Shown piece by piece: positions 1-9,055 of a stretch of 64,000 nucleotides of DNA. This DNA is from JBOGVZ01 sp050692985 (GTDB lineage Bacteria; Actinomycetota; UBA4738; CALAEC01): contig JBOGVZ010000046.1 in the NCBI GenBank assembly GCA_050692985.1, positions 84,277 through 148,276 on the forward strand. Direction: 5' to 3'. Under the pieces are notes generated by a model. It was not told the origin of the DNA. It was given only the letters and a program-made list of their open reading frames with translations, and made no database searches. The translations under genes and the position numbers were made by a program. The first letter of the stretch is position 1, and every line of letters begins with the position of its first letter.

Positions 1-1
1 C

Positions 2-430
2 ATCCAGGCGGCCGAGACCGGCCACCTGGTCATCTCCACGCTCCACACGCTCGACGCCACGGAGACCGTGAACCGGCTGATCGACCTGTTCCCCGCCACG
101 ATGCAGCGCCAGGCCCGCGTGTCGCTGGCCGCCAGCCTGCGTGGGGTGCTGTCCCAGCGCCTGGTGCCCCGGGCCGACGGGAGCGGCCGGATCCCGGCCG
201 TGGAGGTGCTGATCAACACCGGCCGGGTGGCCGAGCGGATCCTGGACCCCGAGCAGACCTCCACGATCCCCGATGTGATCGCCGAGGGAACCTTCTACGG
301 GATGCAGACGTTCGACCAGGCCCTGGCCGAGCTGGTCCGCAGCGGCATGGTCTCGGTGGAGGAAGCCGCAGACCACGCCTCCAGCCGGCACGACTTCATG
401 CTCACGCTCAAGCAGACCCAGCTGGCGTAG
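2..430 (+). CDS. pilT: Type IV pilus retraction ATPase PilT, C-terminal fragment
   Basis: This is the last 142 codons of a PilT-type twitching-motility ATPase; the 5' part, with the Walker motifs, lies outside the window. The fragment opens with AAETGHLVISTLHT, the conserved histidine-box segment of PilT/GspE secretion ATPases, followed by the C-terminal helical region (LRGVLSQRLVPR, then RIPAVEVLINT). PilT hexamers at the inner membrane hydrolyse ATP to retract type IV pili. The reading frame is open from base 2 and ends at TAG 428-430. Other pilus genes are expected upstream. Family assignment is secure; PilT rather than PilB is chosen because of the VLINT-type tail. Confidence 0.88.
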   Translation: MQAAETGHLVISTLHTLDATETVNRLIDLFPATMQRQARVSLAASLRGVLSQRLVPRADGSGRIPAVEVLINTGRVAERILDPEQTSTIPDVIAEGTFYGMQTFDQALAELVRSGMVSVEEAADHASSRHDFMLTLKQTQLA

Positions 431-436
431 CGCGCT

Positions 437-722
437 TCCGCTCGCCGTCCTTCCCGGTTCTTCGTCCGCTCAGGGCGAGCTCCCCCCCGGGCCCCCTCCT
501 CCCTGGGGGGTCCGCTCGCCGTCCTTCCCGGTTCTTCGTCCGCTCAGGGCGAGCTCCCCCCCCGGGCCCCCTCCTCCCTGGGGGGTCCGCTCGCCGTCCT
601 TCCCGGTTCTTCGTCCGCTCAGGGCGAGCTCCCCCCCCGGGCCCCCCTCCTCCCTGGGGGGTCCGCTCGCCGTCCTTCCTGGTTCTTCGTCCGCTCAGGG
701 CGAGCTCCCCCCCCGGGCCCCC
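437..722. repeat. Four tandem copies of a 74-76 bp GC-rich unit
   Basis: Units begin with TCCGCTCGCC at 437, 511, 586 and 662. The first three are 74, 75 and 76 bp long and differ mainly in the length of their C-runs; the fourth breaks off near 722. Each unit contains a C-run and a G-run that can pair as a hairpin. The array lies between the end of pilT and the convergent gene at 695-1081. The last unit contains the final codons and stop of that gene, so the array looks like a duplicated gene tail plus terminator-like hairpin. No CRISPR-like spacers are present. An open frame across it on the minus strand is a shadow of the repeat. Confidence 0.9.
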
Positions 723-1081
723 CGTTCCGCCGCGGTGGCGGACCGCTCGAACGGGTGGCGCCGATACCCCCTGAACACCCACACCACCAGATAGGCCGGC
801 AGGTACAGGGGTCCCAGGCGCTCGGACTGCCACACGTGGTGGAGCTCGTGGGCCAGCAGCGTTCCCTCCAGGGGCCGGTTCGACAGCACCACGTGCCCCA
901 GGGTCACCGCGGTCCGGCGGAACAACCGGATGAGCGGCAGGGTGCCCCACGAGGGCCCGTCGAACACGAGCACCCCGTGGGTCACCCTGGGCATCTGGAA
1001 GGCCAGCACGCCGAGAACCAGGCCGAGCAGCGTGTTCGGCAACGCCCACAGGTACCCGAGCGACCGCCCGAGATGGACCAT
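695..1081 (-). CDS. Small membrane protein with an HELHH motif
   Basis: 128 residues. One or two hydrophobic segments near residues 10-30 suggest membrane attachment. Near residue 80 the sequence LLAHELHHVWQ carries HExxH, the zinc-binding signature of metallopeptidases, followed by LGPLYLPAYLVVW. I know of uncharacterised bacterial proteins with this layout but no defined activity, so peptidase function is not claimed. The start is ATG 1081. A TACTCT -10 element on the minus strand at 1092-1097 overlaps the divergent pcnA promoter. The last codons lie inside the first bases of a tandem repeat, so the C-terminal tail (ARGGSSP) may be a recent product of repeat expansion. Confidence 0.6.
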   Translation of the reverse strand: MVHLGRSLGYLWALPNTLLGLVLGVLAFQMPRVTHGVLVFDGPSWGTLPLIRLFRRTAVTLGHVVLSNRPLEGTLLAHELHHVWQSERLGPLYLPAYLVVWVFRGYRRHPFERSATAAERGARGGSSP

Positions 1082-1107
1082 GCCGATCGCTAGAGTATCC
1101 TTCCGGC

Positions 1108-2502
1108 GTGGCCGATCCCCCCTCCGAACGCGCCCCCCAGGTCGTCCCCGTCTCCCCCCTGGCCGCGGAGCTCGGGGAGCGGTTCCAGGACGCCGGCAAG
1201 CAGCTGTTCCTGGTCGGTGGGGCCGTCCGCGACGCCCTCCTGGGCCGCTCCGGCATGGAGATGGACTTCGCCACGGACGCCCGGCCGGCCGAGGTCATCC
1301 AGCTCCTCCAGGGGTGGGCGGACTCGCGCTACCTGGTGGGCATCCGGTTCGGGACGGTCGGCGCCCGCAAGGGCCAGTACCGCGTGGAGATCACGACGTT
1401 CCGAGAGGAGATGTACCTCGACGACTCCCGCCACCCCCACGTGACGTTCGCCAAGGACATCGAGACCGACCTGTCCAGGCGGGACTTCACGTTCAACGCC
1501 ATGGCCGTGCGGCTGCCCGACGGCGAGTTCCTCGATCCCTACCGGGGCCTGCACGACCTGGCCAACCTCCGGCTGCGGACGCCGCTCGAGCCGGAGGTCT
1601 CCTTCGGCGACGACCCGCTGCGGATGCTCCGCGCCGCGCGGTTCGTTTCGACGCTAAACGTGCGGCCGGATCCGGCCGTGGTGGGGGCCATCGAGCGGAT
1701 GCGAGACCGCATGAGCATCGTCTCCGCCGAACGGATCCGCGACGAGCTGTCGAAGCTGCTGGTCGGCGAGCATCCCGATCGGGCCCTGGAGCTCCTGGTG
1801 CGGACCGGCCTGGCCGAGGTGTTCCTTCCCGAGCTCCCGGCGCTTCAGCTCGAGCAGGATCCCGTCCACCGGCACAAGGACGTCCTCCGTCACACGTTCG
1901 CCGTGGTGATGCGGTGCGAGCCCGACGTGGTGCTCCGTCTGGCCGCGCTGCTGCACGACGTGGGGAAGCCCAGGACCAGGCAGATCACCCCCGAGGGCGT
2001 CCAGTTCCACCATCACGAGGTGGTGGGGGCCCGGATCGCCGAGGAGCGGCTGCGGGCCCTGCGCTTCCCGAACGAGGTCGTGGCCGACGTCCGGACCCTC
2101 GTGGAGATGCACCTTCGGTTCCACACCTACCGGTTGGGATGGAGCGACGGCGCCCTGCGGCGGTACATCCGGGACGCCGGCCCGCTCCTGGACCGCCTCA
2201 ACCAGCTGGTCCGGGCCGACTGCACGACCCGCAACCCGCGCAGGGCCGCCGAGCTGGCCGCCCTCCAGGACGAGCTCGAGGAGCGCATCGCCCGCCTGGC
2301 CGAGGAGGAAGGGGTGGCGGCCATCAGGCCACCCCTGGACGGGAACCAGGTCATGGAGCACCTCGGACTCCAGCCCGGGCCGCTGGTCGGCGAGGCCCTC
2401 ACGTACCTCCTGGAGATCCGGATGGACCGGGGGCCCATCGACGAGGACGAGGCCTACCGCCTCCTCGACGACTGGGCCCGCACCAAGGGCCTCAAGCCCT
2501 AG
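1108..2502 (+). CDS. pcnA: CCA-adding tRNA nucleotidyltransferase
   Basis: 464 residues, the usual length of actinobacterial CCA-adding enzymes, which build the 3' CCA end of tRNAs. The N-terminal nucleotidyltransferase head shows LVGGAVRDALLG and EMDFATDARPAE (residues 36-65), then RRDFTFNAMA and DPLRMLRAARF. An HD-type domain follows with LAALLHDVGKPRTR near residue 290. Gene order pcnA-NUDIX-DUF6049-murJ matches Mycobacterium tuberculosis. The start is GTG 1108: TATCCT at 1096-1101 is six bases upstream and no Shine-Dalgarno sequence is visible, so a leaderless mRNA is likely. Neither tRNA gene in this window encodes CCA, consistent with need for the enzyme. Confidence 0.95.
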   Translation: MADPPSERAPQVVPVSPLAAELGERFQDAGKQLFLVGGAVRDALLGRSGMEMDFATDARPAEVIQLLQGWADSRYLVGIRFGTVGARKGQYRVEITTFREEMYLDDSRHPHVTFAKDIETDLSRRDFTFNAMAVRLPDGEFLDPYRGLHDLANLRLRTPLEPEVSFGDDPLRMLRAARFVSTLNVRPDPAVVGAIERMRDRMSIVSAERIRDELSKLLVGEHPDRALELLVRTGLAEVFLPELPALQLEQDPVHRHKDVLRHTFAVVMRCEPDVVLRLAALLHDVGKPRTRQITPEGVQFHHHEVVGARIAEERLRALRFPNEVVADVRTLVEMHLRFHTYRLGWSDGALRRYIRDAGPLLDRLNQLVRADCTTRNPRRAAELAALQDELEERIARLAEEEGVAAIRPPLDGNQVMEHLGLQPGPLVGEALTYLLEIRMDRGPIDEDEAYRLLDDWARTKGLKP

Positions 2503-2548
2503 CCACCAACCACCGGGCTGGGGGTGGGGCGTGTACAGTACCCGGACC

Positions 2549-3013
2549 ATGCGGACGAGCGTGGACGTCCACAATTTCCTGCTCGAGCGCGAGGTCCCGC
2601 ACGAGCTCGTCCCGGTTCGGGGCCGGCTGCGCTCCCCGGCGACGGTCGCGGCCGTGCTGGGCCTGCCCCCGGACCACGTCGGGCGCGTGGTTCTGTTCGA
2701 GGGCGGCGACTCGCTGGTGGCGGCCATCATGCGGTCCGACCGCACGGCGGACCCGCACCTCGTGGCCAGGGCGGCCGGGGTCGACGAGGTGTCCGAGGTT
2801 CTCCCCGACCGGGCCACCGAGCTCACCGAGTTCCTCAGCGAGGCCCTTCCCCCGGTGGCCCTCCCCCGAGGGACGGGCGCGGTGATGGACGAGGCGCTCG
2901 GCCGACAGGAGGTGCTGTACTTCCCCGGAGGCGAGATCTCCACGCTGCTGAAGATCCGGGCGGCCGACCTGGTCCGCGTGACCGAGGCCACGGTGGCGCC
3001 GCTGGCGGCGTGA
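2549..3013 (+). CDS. YbaK/ProX-type aminoacyl-tRNA deacylase
   Basis: 154 residues of the YbaK/EbsC fold. These proteins hydrolyse wrongly charged tRNAs, typically Cys- or Ala-tRNA(Pro). Visible family features are the N-terminal FLLEREVPHELV, a central GRVVLFEGGDSLVAAI strand and the C-terminal EVLYFPGGEISTLLKI stretch. The exact substrate cannot be assigned. I place the start at ATG 2549 rather than GTG 2531, because TACAGT at 2534-2539 is a good -10 box nine bases before ATG and overlaps the earlier GTG. The stop overlaps the next start (GTGA), so the NUDIX gene is translationally coupled. Confidence 0.85.
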   Translation: MRTSVDVHNFLLEREVPHELVPVRGRLRSPATVAAVLGLPPDHVGRVVLFEGGDSLVAAIMRSDRTADPHLVARAAGVDEVSEVLPDRATELTEFLSEALPPVALPRGTGAVMDEALGRQEVLYFPGGEISTLLKIRAADLVRVTEATVAPLAA

Positions 3014-3441
3014 AGACCCGGCGCCAGGTGTCCTCGGGCGGAGTGGTGGTCCGCTCGGGCCCCCGGGGGCCGGAGGTTCTCCTCGCTTCCCGCAAGACCA
3101 GACGTGGCGACCTGGTGTGGGGGCTCCCCAAGGGCCTGGTCGAGCGGGGCGAAGCCCCCGAGCAGACCGCCACCCGGGAGGTCGAGGAGGAGACCGGCTA
3201 CCGGGCCACGGTGCGACAACCGCTGGGGGACATCTCGTACTGGTTCGTGTGGGGCGGCGAGCGTGTCCACAAGACGGTTCACTTCTTCCTGATGGAGGCC
3301 ACCGGGGAGGACCCGGGGCCTCGCGACCACGAGATGGAGGAGGTGGAATGGTTCCCCCTCGACGAGGCCCGGCGGGTCGCTGGATTCGACTCGGAGAAGG
3401 ACATCCTCGAGCGGGCCGCCCGGGCCCTGGCGGAGACCTGA
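3010..3441 (+). CDS. NUDIX hydrolase
   Basis: 143 residues. The NUDIX box is complete: GLVERGEAPEQTATREVEEE followed by TG, fitting Gx5Ex7REUxEExGU, with the catalytic glutamates present. Such enzymes cleave nucleoside diphosphates linked to other groups; the substrate here is not predictable. It occupies the place of Rv3908 between pcnA and the DUF6049 gene in mycobacteria. The GTG start lies in a GTGA overlap with the upstream deacylase stop. Confidence 0.9.
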   Translation: MKTRRQVSSGGVVVRSGPRGPEVLLASRKTRRGDLVWGLPKGLVERGEAPEQTATREVEEETGYRATVRQPLGDISYWFVWGGERVHKTVHFFLMEATGEDPGPRDHEMEEVEWFPLDEARRVAGFDSEKDILERAARALAET

Positions 3442-3460
3442 GCACTACAATGGCCCGACG

Positions 3461-5452
3461 GTGAGACGGCTCCTGGCCCTGCTCGCCACGGTCCTCCTCC
3501 TCCTGCCCACCCTGCCGGCTCGGGCCCAGGGGCAGGATGAGGTCCGGCTGACCCTGATGTCCCAGACCCCGTTCGCCACGCCCGACCGCCCGCTGCGGAT
3601 GCGGGTCCGGGCCGTCAACGAGACCGACCAGGCGTTCGAGAACCTGTCGATCTCGCTGTGGATCTACCCCGCGGCACGGTCCCGCTCGGAGTACGCCCAG
3701 TCGCTCGAGTTCGACGCGCCAACGGGCCTGGACATCAAGCGGTTCGACTTCCCGGGGACGCTGGAGCCCGGGAGCTCGCGTGTGCTCTCGCTGGAGACCG
3801 GGCTGGGCGAGCTCACCGACCGCGCCGAGAACGCCCTCTACCCGCTCCGGGTGCTGCTCGAGTCCGACTTCACCCCGATCGCGGTCCTGCGGACCCCCCT
3901 GGCGTTCATCTACGAGAGCCCCAAGCTCCCGCTCAACGTCGGGCTCACGTTCCTCCTCGACGCCCCCATGCGGCTCCTGCCCGACGGCACCTTCTCCCAG
4001 GGCGCCCTGGAGGCCGAGACGGGCCCGAACGGCCCCCTGGAGACGATCGTGGGCAGCCTGGAGGCCGTCCCGGTCCAGGCCACCCTGGTCGTCTCACCGC
4101 TGCTGCTGCTCCAGCTCCAGCGGATGTCCGATGGGTACGCCGTGGCCGAACCGGGCGTGGTCCGGGAGGTGCCGGCCAACGACCCCCGGGCCGAACGGGC
4201 GGGGGACCTGCTGGCCCGGATCCAGGGCCTGGCCCGGGACGGGATCACCGAGGTCGTGGCCCTGCCGTACGCCTCCCCGTCGGTCCCGGCCATGGTCGAG
4301 TCCGGGCTGGTCAGGGACCTGGAGCGGCAGATCGACCGTGGCCGGGCCGAGGTGGAACGGATCCTGGGCGTGCCGCCGAGCGCATCGCTGTTCCGGCCGC
4401 CGGGCTCGGCCCTGACCGGCGAGGCAGTGGGGGCGCTGGCCGACCTCGGCATCGACAACCTCCTCGTGGACGCCTGGACGCTCCCCCCGCCGGTGGGGTT
4501 CCGGCTGACGCCGCCACCGACGGCCACCCTGGGCGCCGGAGGCGGCCGGCGTCTCATCGCGATCACTCCCGACCCCGTGGTGGCCGCTCGCATGACCGGC
4601 CCACCGGACAATGCCGCGCTTCGGGCCCAGTGGGTCCTGGGGGAGCTCACGGCCGTGTGGAACGAGCTCCCCAGCGTCGATCGCGGCGTGGCCGTGGTGA
4701 TCGACGCCGCCGACGCGCCCGAGCGAAGGTTCCTCCGGGCGCTCCTGTCGGGCATCGGCTCGCCTCCCCCTCGAGCGGCCTGGTTGCGCCCGGTCAAGGC
4801 CACCAGGCTCGTCGGTCAGCCGGACCCGGACGAACGGCGGGACCTCGATCCCACCCGCGAGGCCTTCTCCGACAGGTTCGTGGCCGACCTGTCCGGCGCC
4901 CGAGCCGCCGTCGAGCAGTTCACCACGATGGCGGACGAGTCCACCGGGATCGAGGACCGGATGCAGGGCCTGCTCCTGATCGCCCAGCACCGGGGGTTCC
5001 TGGCCCGCGACTCGGAGGCGCTGGCCTACCTCCGGGCGGCTCGGTCGATGGTCCAGGCCGAGTTCGCCAAGGTGGAGCCGCCGCCGGCTACCTCGGTCAC
5101 GCTGGCCTCGCGGAACGGCGTCATCCCCGTGACGATCCGCAGCGTCGCGGACTACGAGGTCCGGGTGGTGCTCCGGCTGCTGTCCTCGAAGCTGGAGTTC
5201 CTCGAAGGCAACACCCGTGAGATCGTGCTGTCCAGGCCGGCCCAGCAGTTCACGTTCCCCGTCCGGGCCAAGGCCACGGGGCGGTCCGTCGTCCGGATCG
5301 TGATCCTCACCCCCGGCGGCACCCAGCTCACCGAGTCGAGGATCGTGGTGCGCTCCACCGCCTACAACGTGGTGGCCCTGGTGCTGACGGTCGGCGCCGC
5401 CGTGTTCCTGGCGGCCCTGTGGGCCAGGAGGTTCCTCCCTCGGCGGACCTAG
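3461..5452 (+). CDS. DUF6049 family exported membrane protein
   Basis: 663 residues with an N-terminal signal peptide (LLALLATVLLLLPTLPARAQ), a long extracytoplasmic part, and a C-terminal transmembrane helix (VALVLTVGAAVFLAALWA) followed by RRFLPRRT. This is the architecture of DUF6049, an actinobacterial family of unknown function found directly upstream of murJ (Rv3909 in M. tuberculosis). A part near residues 330-480 resembles polysaccharide-deacetylase-like folds (SLFRPPGSALTGE), but this is weak. The start is GTG 3461, with TACAAT at 3446-3451 nine bases before it. The 3' end overlaps murJ by 34 bases, suggesting linked expression and a role near the lipid II flippase. Confidence 0.85.
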   Translation: MRRLLALLATVLLLLPTLPARAQGQDEVRLTLMSQTPFATPDRPLRMRVRAVNETDQAFENLSISLWIYPAARSRSEYAQSLEFDAPTGLDIKRFDFPGTLEPGSSRVLSLETGLGELTDRAENALYPLRVLLESDFTPIAVLRTPLAFIYESPKLPLNVGLTFLLDAPMRLLPDGTFSQGALEAETGPNGPLETIVGSLEAVPVQATLVVSPLLLLQLQRMSDGYAVAEPGVVREVPANDPRAERAGDLLARIQGLARDGITEVVALPYASPSVPAMVESGLVRDLERQIDRGRAEVERILGVPPSASLFRPPGSALTGEAVGALADLGIDNLLVDAWTLPPPVGFRLTPPPTATLGAGGGRRLIAITPDPVVAARMTGPPDNAALRAQWVLGELTAVWNELPSVDRGVAVVIDAADAPERRFLRALLSGIGSPPPRAAWLRPVKATRLVGQPDPDERRDLDPTREAFSDRFVADLSGARAAVEQFTTMADESTGIEDRMQGLLLIAQHRGFLARDSEALAYLRAARSMVQAEFAKVEPPPATSVTLASRNGVIPVTIRSVADYEVRVVLRLLSSKLEFLEGNTREIVLSRPAQQFTFPVRAKATGRSVVRIVILTPGGTQLTESRIVVRSTAYNVVALVLTVGAAVFLAALWARRFLPRRT

Positions 5453-7125
5453 GCCCGCCGGGCGCGTCCCCCGAGGACACAGGTCCCCTCCCCTCGGTCT
5501 CCGGCGAGGAGGAGGGCCGGGCGCTCGTCCGGAGCACCGCGGTGATGTCGGTGGGCACCGCGCTGTCCCGGATCAGCGGGTTCGCCAGGGTGGCCGCCAT
5601 GGCCTTCGCCGTGGGGGTGGCGGAGACCCGCCTGGCCGACTCCTACAACGTGGCCAACAACCTGCCCAACATCATCTACGAGCTGGTCCTGGGCGGGATC
5701 CTCACCTCGATCTTCGTACCCGTGTTCGTGGAGCAGCTCCAGCGCCGCGGCCGCGAGGAGGCCTGGGAGTCGGCCCGAGCGGTGATGACCGTGGCCGTGG
5801 TGGTGCTGGGGCTGATCATGGTGGTGGGCGTCGTGGCCGCCCCGTGGATCGTGAAGCTGTACACCCTCCGGGTGGACGAGCCGCAGCGGGCGGCGGTGCA
5901 ACCCCTGGCCACGTTCTTCCTGCGGTTCTTCATCCCCCAGATCGTGCTCTACGGGCTGGGGGCCGTGGCCTCCGGGCTGCTGAACGCCCACCGGCGGTTC
6001 GCCGTGCCGATGTTCGCTCCGATCCTCAACAACCTGGTGGTGATCGCCTCGTTCCTGCTGTTCGCGTTCCTGCCGGTCCCAACCCCTTCGGATCTCCCCT
6101 CCCCGACGAACATCTCCCTGGCCCAGAAGCTGGTCCTGGCCGTCGGGACCACCGCCGGGGTGGCCGCCATGACGTTCGCGCTGTGGCCGTCGGTGCGCCG
6201 GCTGGGATTCCGGTGGAGGTGGAACCTGCACTGGCGGAACGAGGCCGTGCGAAAGCTGGTGCGGCTGTCCGGGTGGGCCATCGCCTACGTGGTGGTCAAC
6301 CAGCTCGGCCTGCTGGTGGTGATCGTGCTGGCGGGTGCGGAGCAGGGAGGCTACAGCGCCTACCTGGCGGCGTTCATCTTCTTCCAGTTGCCGTACGCGA
6401 TCTTCTCGGTGTCGATCATGACCGCCCTGCTGCCGGCCATGTCCGAGCAGTGGGTCCGCCGCGAGATCGGCCAGTTCCGCCGCACCCTGGCCAGGGGCAT
6501 CCGGGCCTCGGCGTTCGTGGTGGTCCCCGCCGCGGCCGGGTACATCGTGCTGGCCCGGCCGATCGTCCGGCTGCTCCTGGAGCGCGGCGTCGCCGGGGGC
6601 CAGTCGATCACCCTGGTGGCCGACGTCCTGACGGTGTTCTCGCTGGGATTGTTCCCGTTCTCCGCGTTCCTGCTCTCGCTGCGGGCCTTCTACGCCATGC
6701 AGGACACCCGGACCCCCGCGCTGATCAACGTGCTCGCCGTAGGGATCAACACGGTGGCCAACCTGGCCCTGTTCCCGATCCTGCGGGTCCAGGGCCTGGC
6801 GCTCGGCCACGCCCTGGCATACACCTTCGCGGCGGTGACCGCCGGTGTGATCCTGCGGCGGCGCCTGGGCGGGCTGGAGGGCCGCGACCTGGTCCGGGGA
6901 TTGGCCAAGGTCATGGCGGGGGCGGTGGCCACCGGGGCCGCGGCGTGGGGGGCGGCCAGGCTCATGGCCGAGGCCGTATCCGTCGATACGTTCGGGGGAC
7001 AGGTGGCCGAAGTGGGGGTCGGCGTGCTGGCGGGGCTTATAGTGTTCATCGGCGCGGCCCTCGCGCTGAGGATGGAGGAGTTCGACCTGATCAGACGGAC
7101 GCTCTCCGCCCGCCTCCGACGATGA
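5419..7125 (+). CDS. murJ: Lipid II flippase MurJ (MviN family)
   Basis: 568 residues with an N-terminal cytoplasmic tail of about 45 residues and then many hydrophobic helices, as expected for the 14-helix MurJ/MviN transporter that flips lipid-linked peptidoglycan precursor across the membrane. Family signatures include ALSRISGFARV, DSYNVANNLPNIIYEL and the helix-rich C-terminal half with FYAMQDTRTP. In mycobacteria the equivalent protein carries a kinase-like C-terminal domain; here it is absent and a separate kinase gene follows. The GTG start overlaps the DUF6049 gene, and the stop overlaps the next start (ATGA). Confidence 0.95.
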   Translation: MGQEVPPSADLGPPGASPEDTGPLPSVSGEEEGRALVRSTAVMSVGTALSRISGFARVAAMAFAVGVAETRLADSYNVANNLPNIIYELVLGGILTSIFVPVFVEQLQRRGREEAWESARAVMTVAVVVLGLIMVVGVVAAPWIVKLYTLRVDEPQRAAVQPLATFFLRFFIPQIVLYGLGAVASGLLNAHRRFAVPMFAPILNNLVVIASFLLFAFLPVPTPSDLPSPTNISLAQKLVLAVGTTAGVAAMTFALWPSVRRLGFRWRWNLHWRNEAVRKLVRLSGWAIAYVVVNQLGLLVVIVLAGAEQGGYSAYLAAFIFFQLPYAIFSVSIMTALLPAMSEQWVRREIGQFRRTLARGIRASAFVVVPAAAGYIVLARPIVRLLLERGVAGGQSITLVADVLTVFSLGLFPFSAFLLSLRAFYAMQDTRTPALINVLAVGINTVANLALFPILRVQGLALGHALAYTFAAVTAGVILRRRLGGLEGRDLVRGLAKVMAGAVATGAAAWGAARLMAEAVSVDTFGGQVAEVGVGVLAGLIVFIGAALALRMEEFDLIRRTLSARLRR

Positions 7126-7520
7126 TCGCGCGTCTTCACCGGGACGAGCGCGGCATCATCATCTCGTTCTTCGTCAAGCTCATCCTGGTGCTGGCCGTAG
7201 TGGGATTGGCCGCCGTGGACACGACCGCGGTGTTCTGGGCCCGGTTCCAGGCCCAGGACATCGCCGAGACCGCCGCCCGCGTGGCCGCCGACACGTTCCG
7301 GCAAACGGGCAGCGTCCCCGTCGCCCGCCAGGCCGCCGCCGAGGCGGTGCACGAGCGGGCCGAGGACGCCCGCCTGGGGAAGTCGTTCGTGGTTCGTCCC
7401 GACGGGACCATCAGGGTCACGGTGGTCAAGCCGGCCAGGACGCTCCTCATCCAGCACATCGGGTTCCTGGAGGGCCTCACGGTCGCCCGGGGCAAGGCCG
7501 CGGGCAACCCTCCCGTGTGA
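7122..7520 (+). CDS. TadE-like single-helix membrane protein
   Basis: 132 residues. After the charged start MIARLHRDERG comes one hydrophobic helix (FFVKLILVLAVVGLAAVDTTAVF), then a helical part with many alanines and QAQDIAETAARVAADTFRQT. This resembles TadE/TadG minor pilins or related membrane-anchored proteins with a negatively charged residue after an N-terminal helix, but similarity is only in layout. It is coupled to murJ by an ATGA overlap. A pilus-like role is speculative; the neighbours argue equally for a cell-envelope role. Confidence 0.6.
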   Translation: MIARLHRDERGIIISFFVKLILVLAVVGLAAVDTTAVFWARFQAQDIAETAARVAADTFRQTGSVPVARQAAAEAVHERAEDARLGKSFVVRPDGTIRVTVVKPARTLLIQHIGFLEGLTVARGKAAGNPPV

Positions 7521-7585
7521 GCCCGGAACCTGGGGGCAGCCGCGGGTCCGGTGTGGTGCCGCTCGCTGAGTAGACTGGCGCCCGC

Positions 7586-9055
7586 ATGGAGGACCCGCCC
7601 GAACTCGGCGGACTTCGCCTCGGGGGGCGGTACGAGCTCCAGGAGCTGATCGCCGCCGGGGGGATGGCCGACGTCTGGCGCGGCCGGGACCTGGTCCTCG
7701 ACCGGCCCATCGCCGTGAAGATCCTGCGGGACGAGCTGGCCCGCGACGAGGAGGTCCTGGAGCGGTTCCGCCTGGAGGCCGTGGCGGCCGCTCGCCTGTC
7801 CCACCCCGCGGTGGTCCGGGTCTTCGACACCGGGGTGGACGGCGGCCAGGCCTACATCGTGATGGAGCTGTCCGACGGGCCCACGCTGTCGCGGGTCCTG
7901 GAGGAGACGGGGCCCCTCCCGCCCGACGAAGCGGCCCGGATCGTGGCCGGGGCCCTTCGCGGCCTGGCCCACGCGCACGGTTCCGGCGTCGTCCACCGCG
8001 ACGTGAAGCCGAGCAACATCCTGGTGGGCGACGGGAGGTTCGTGAAGGTCACCGACTTCGGCATCGCCAAGGCGGCCTTCGCCGGGGGGGACCTCACCAC
8101 GACCGGGAGCCTCCTGGGGACGGCGAGGTACCTGGCACCGGAGCAGGTGGCGGGGGGCGACGTCGACGCCCGGGCCGACCTCTACGCGGCCGGGGTGGTC
8201 CTGTACGAGCTGCTCACCGGGCGGGCTCCGTTCGAGGGGGAGACTCACCTGGCCACCGCCACGATGCGCCTGACGCGGGATCCCGTCCCCCCCGGCGCCC
8301 TCAGGTCCGGCATCCCCCGCGACCTGGAGCAGGTGGTCCTCCGGGCCCTGGCCCGCGACCCCGACCGGCGCTACCAGAGCGCGGAGGAGATGCACGCCGC
8401 CCTCGAGCGCACCGCCCCGGTGGCCACGCCACACCGCCGTCCCGTCCCCGGCCGCCCCTCCCGACGGGAAGGTCCCCCACCGGTGTTCCGGTCCTGGCTC
8501 CTGGTGCCGATCGCGCTGGCCATCGTGGCGGCGGTGGTGGTGGGGGGCTTCGCCATCTTCGACGAGTTCCGTGCGGGGCCCCCGGAGGCCGGGGAGCAGG
8601 ACGGGTTGCGCCCCGCGGCGATCGAGGGCGCGTTCGACCACGACCCCGAGGGGGACGGCTCGGAGAGCAGCACCAGCGTGGGACTGGCCATCGACGGCGA
8701 CCAGTCCACGGGGTGGCAGACGGAGGGCTACAACCAGCCCGACCTGGGCGGGCTGAAGTCGGGTGTGGGGATCGCATTCGACCTCGGCGAGCGGCGCACG
8801 ATCTCCCAGATCCGGCTGACCACCGACCTTGCGGGGTGGCAGTTCCAGATCCGCGGATCCGACGACGAGGAGGCGTTCTCCGGGCCGATCCCGTCCACGG
8901 GTGGCGTGACCACCTTCCGGGCCACCCCCCGGACGACCGTGACCATCGAACCGACCGAGCGCCGGTTCTTCCTGATCTGGATCACCCTCCTGACCGAGAG
9001 CCCGGACCGGTTCCGGGCCCAGGTGACGGGGGTGGAGCTCCTGGGGCCCCGGTGA
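7586..9055 (+). CDS. PknB-family Ser/Thr kinase with extracellular discoidin-like domain
   Basis: 489 residues. Kinase domain at residues 15-270: glycine loop LIAAGGMADVWRG, ATP-lysine AVKIL, catalytic HRDVKPSNILV, DFGIAKA, and activation-loop TGSLLGTARYLAPEQ. A proline/arginine linker and one transmembrane helix follow (WLLVPIALAIVAAVVVGGFAIF, about 305-326). The outside part (about 355-489) has the pattern of an F5/8-type C (discoidin) fold: AIDGDQSTGWQTEGY, IAFDLGERRTISQI. Such domains usually bind carbohydrates, so cell-wall sensing is a reasonable inference. TAGACT at 7571-7576, nine bases before ATG, is the promoter. The stop overlaps the sigma-factor start, so kinase and sigma factor are one operon. 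Confidence 0.92.
   Translation: MEDPPELGGLRLGGRYELQELIAAGGMADVWRGRDLVLDRPIAVKILRDELARDEEVLERFRLEAVAAARLSHPAVVRVFDTGVDGGQAYIVMELSDGPTLSRVLEETGPLPPDEAARIVAGALRGLAHAHGSGVVHRDVKPSNILVGDGRFVKVTDFGIAKAAFAGGDLTTTGSLLGTARYLAPEQVAGGDVDARADLYAAGVVLYELLTGRAPFEGETHLATATMRLTRDPVPPGALRSGIPRDLEQVVLRALARDPDRRYQSAEEMHAALERTAPVATPHRRPVPGRPSRREGPPPVFRSWLLVPIALAIVAAVVVGGFAIFDEFRAGPPEAGEQDGLRPAAIEGAFDHDPEGDGSESSTSVGLAIDGDQSTGWQTEGYNQPDLGGLKSGVGIAFDLGERRTISQIRLTTDLAGWQFQIRGSDDEEAFSGPIPSTGGVTTFRATPRTTVTIEPTERRFFLIWITLLTESPDRFRAQVTGVELLGPR

Noticed and set aside
437..722. Possible CRISPR array
   Set aside because: Units follow one another directly with no unique spacers and no cas genes nearby.
408..1298. A 296-codon minus-strand frame with repeated RTKNREGRRADPPGR units
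   Set aside because: It is the tandem repeat read in one frame and overlaps better genes on both strands; no start signals.
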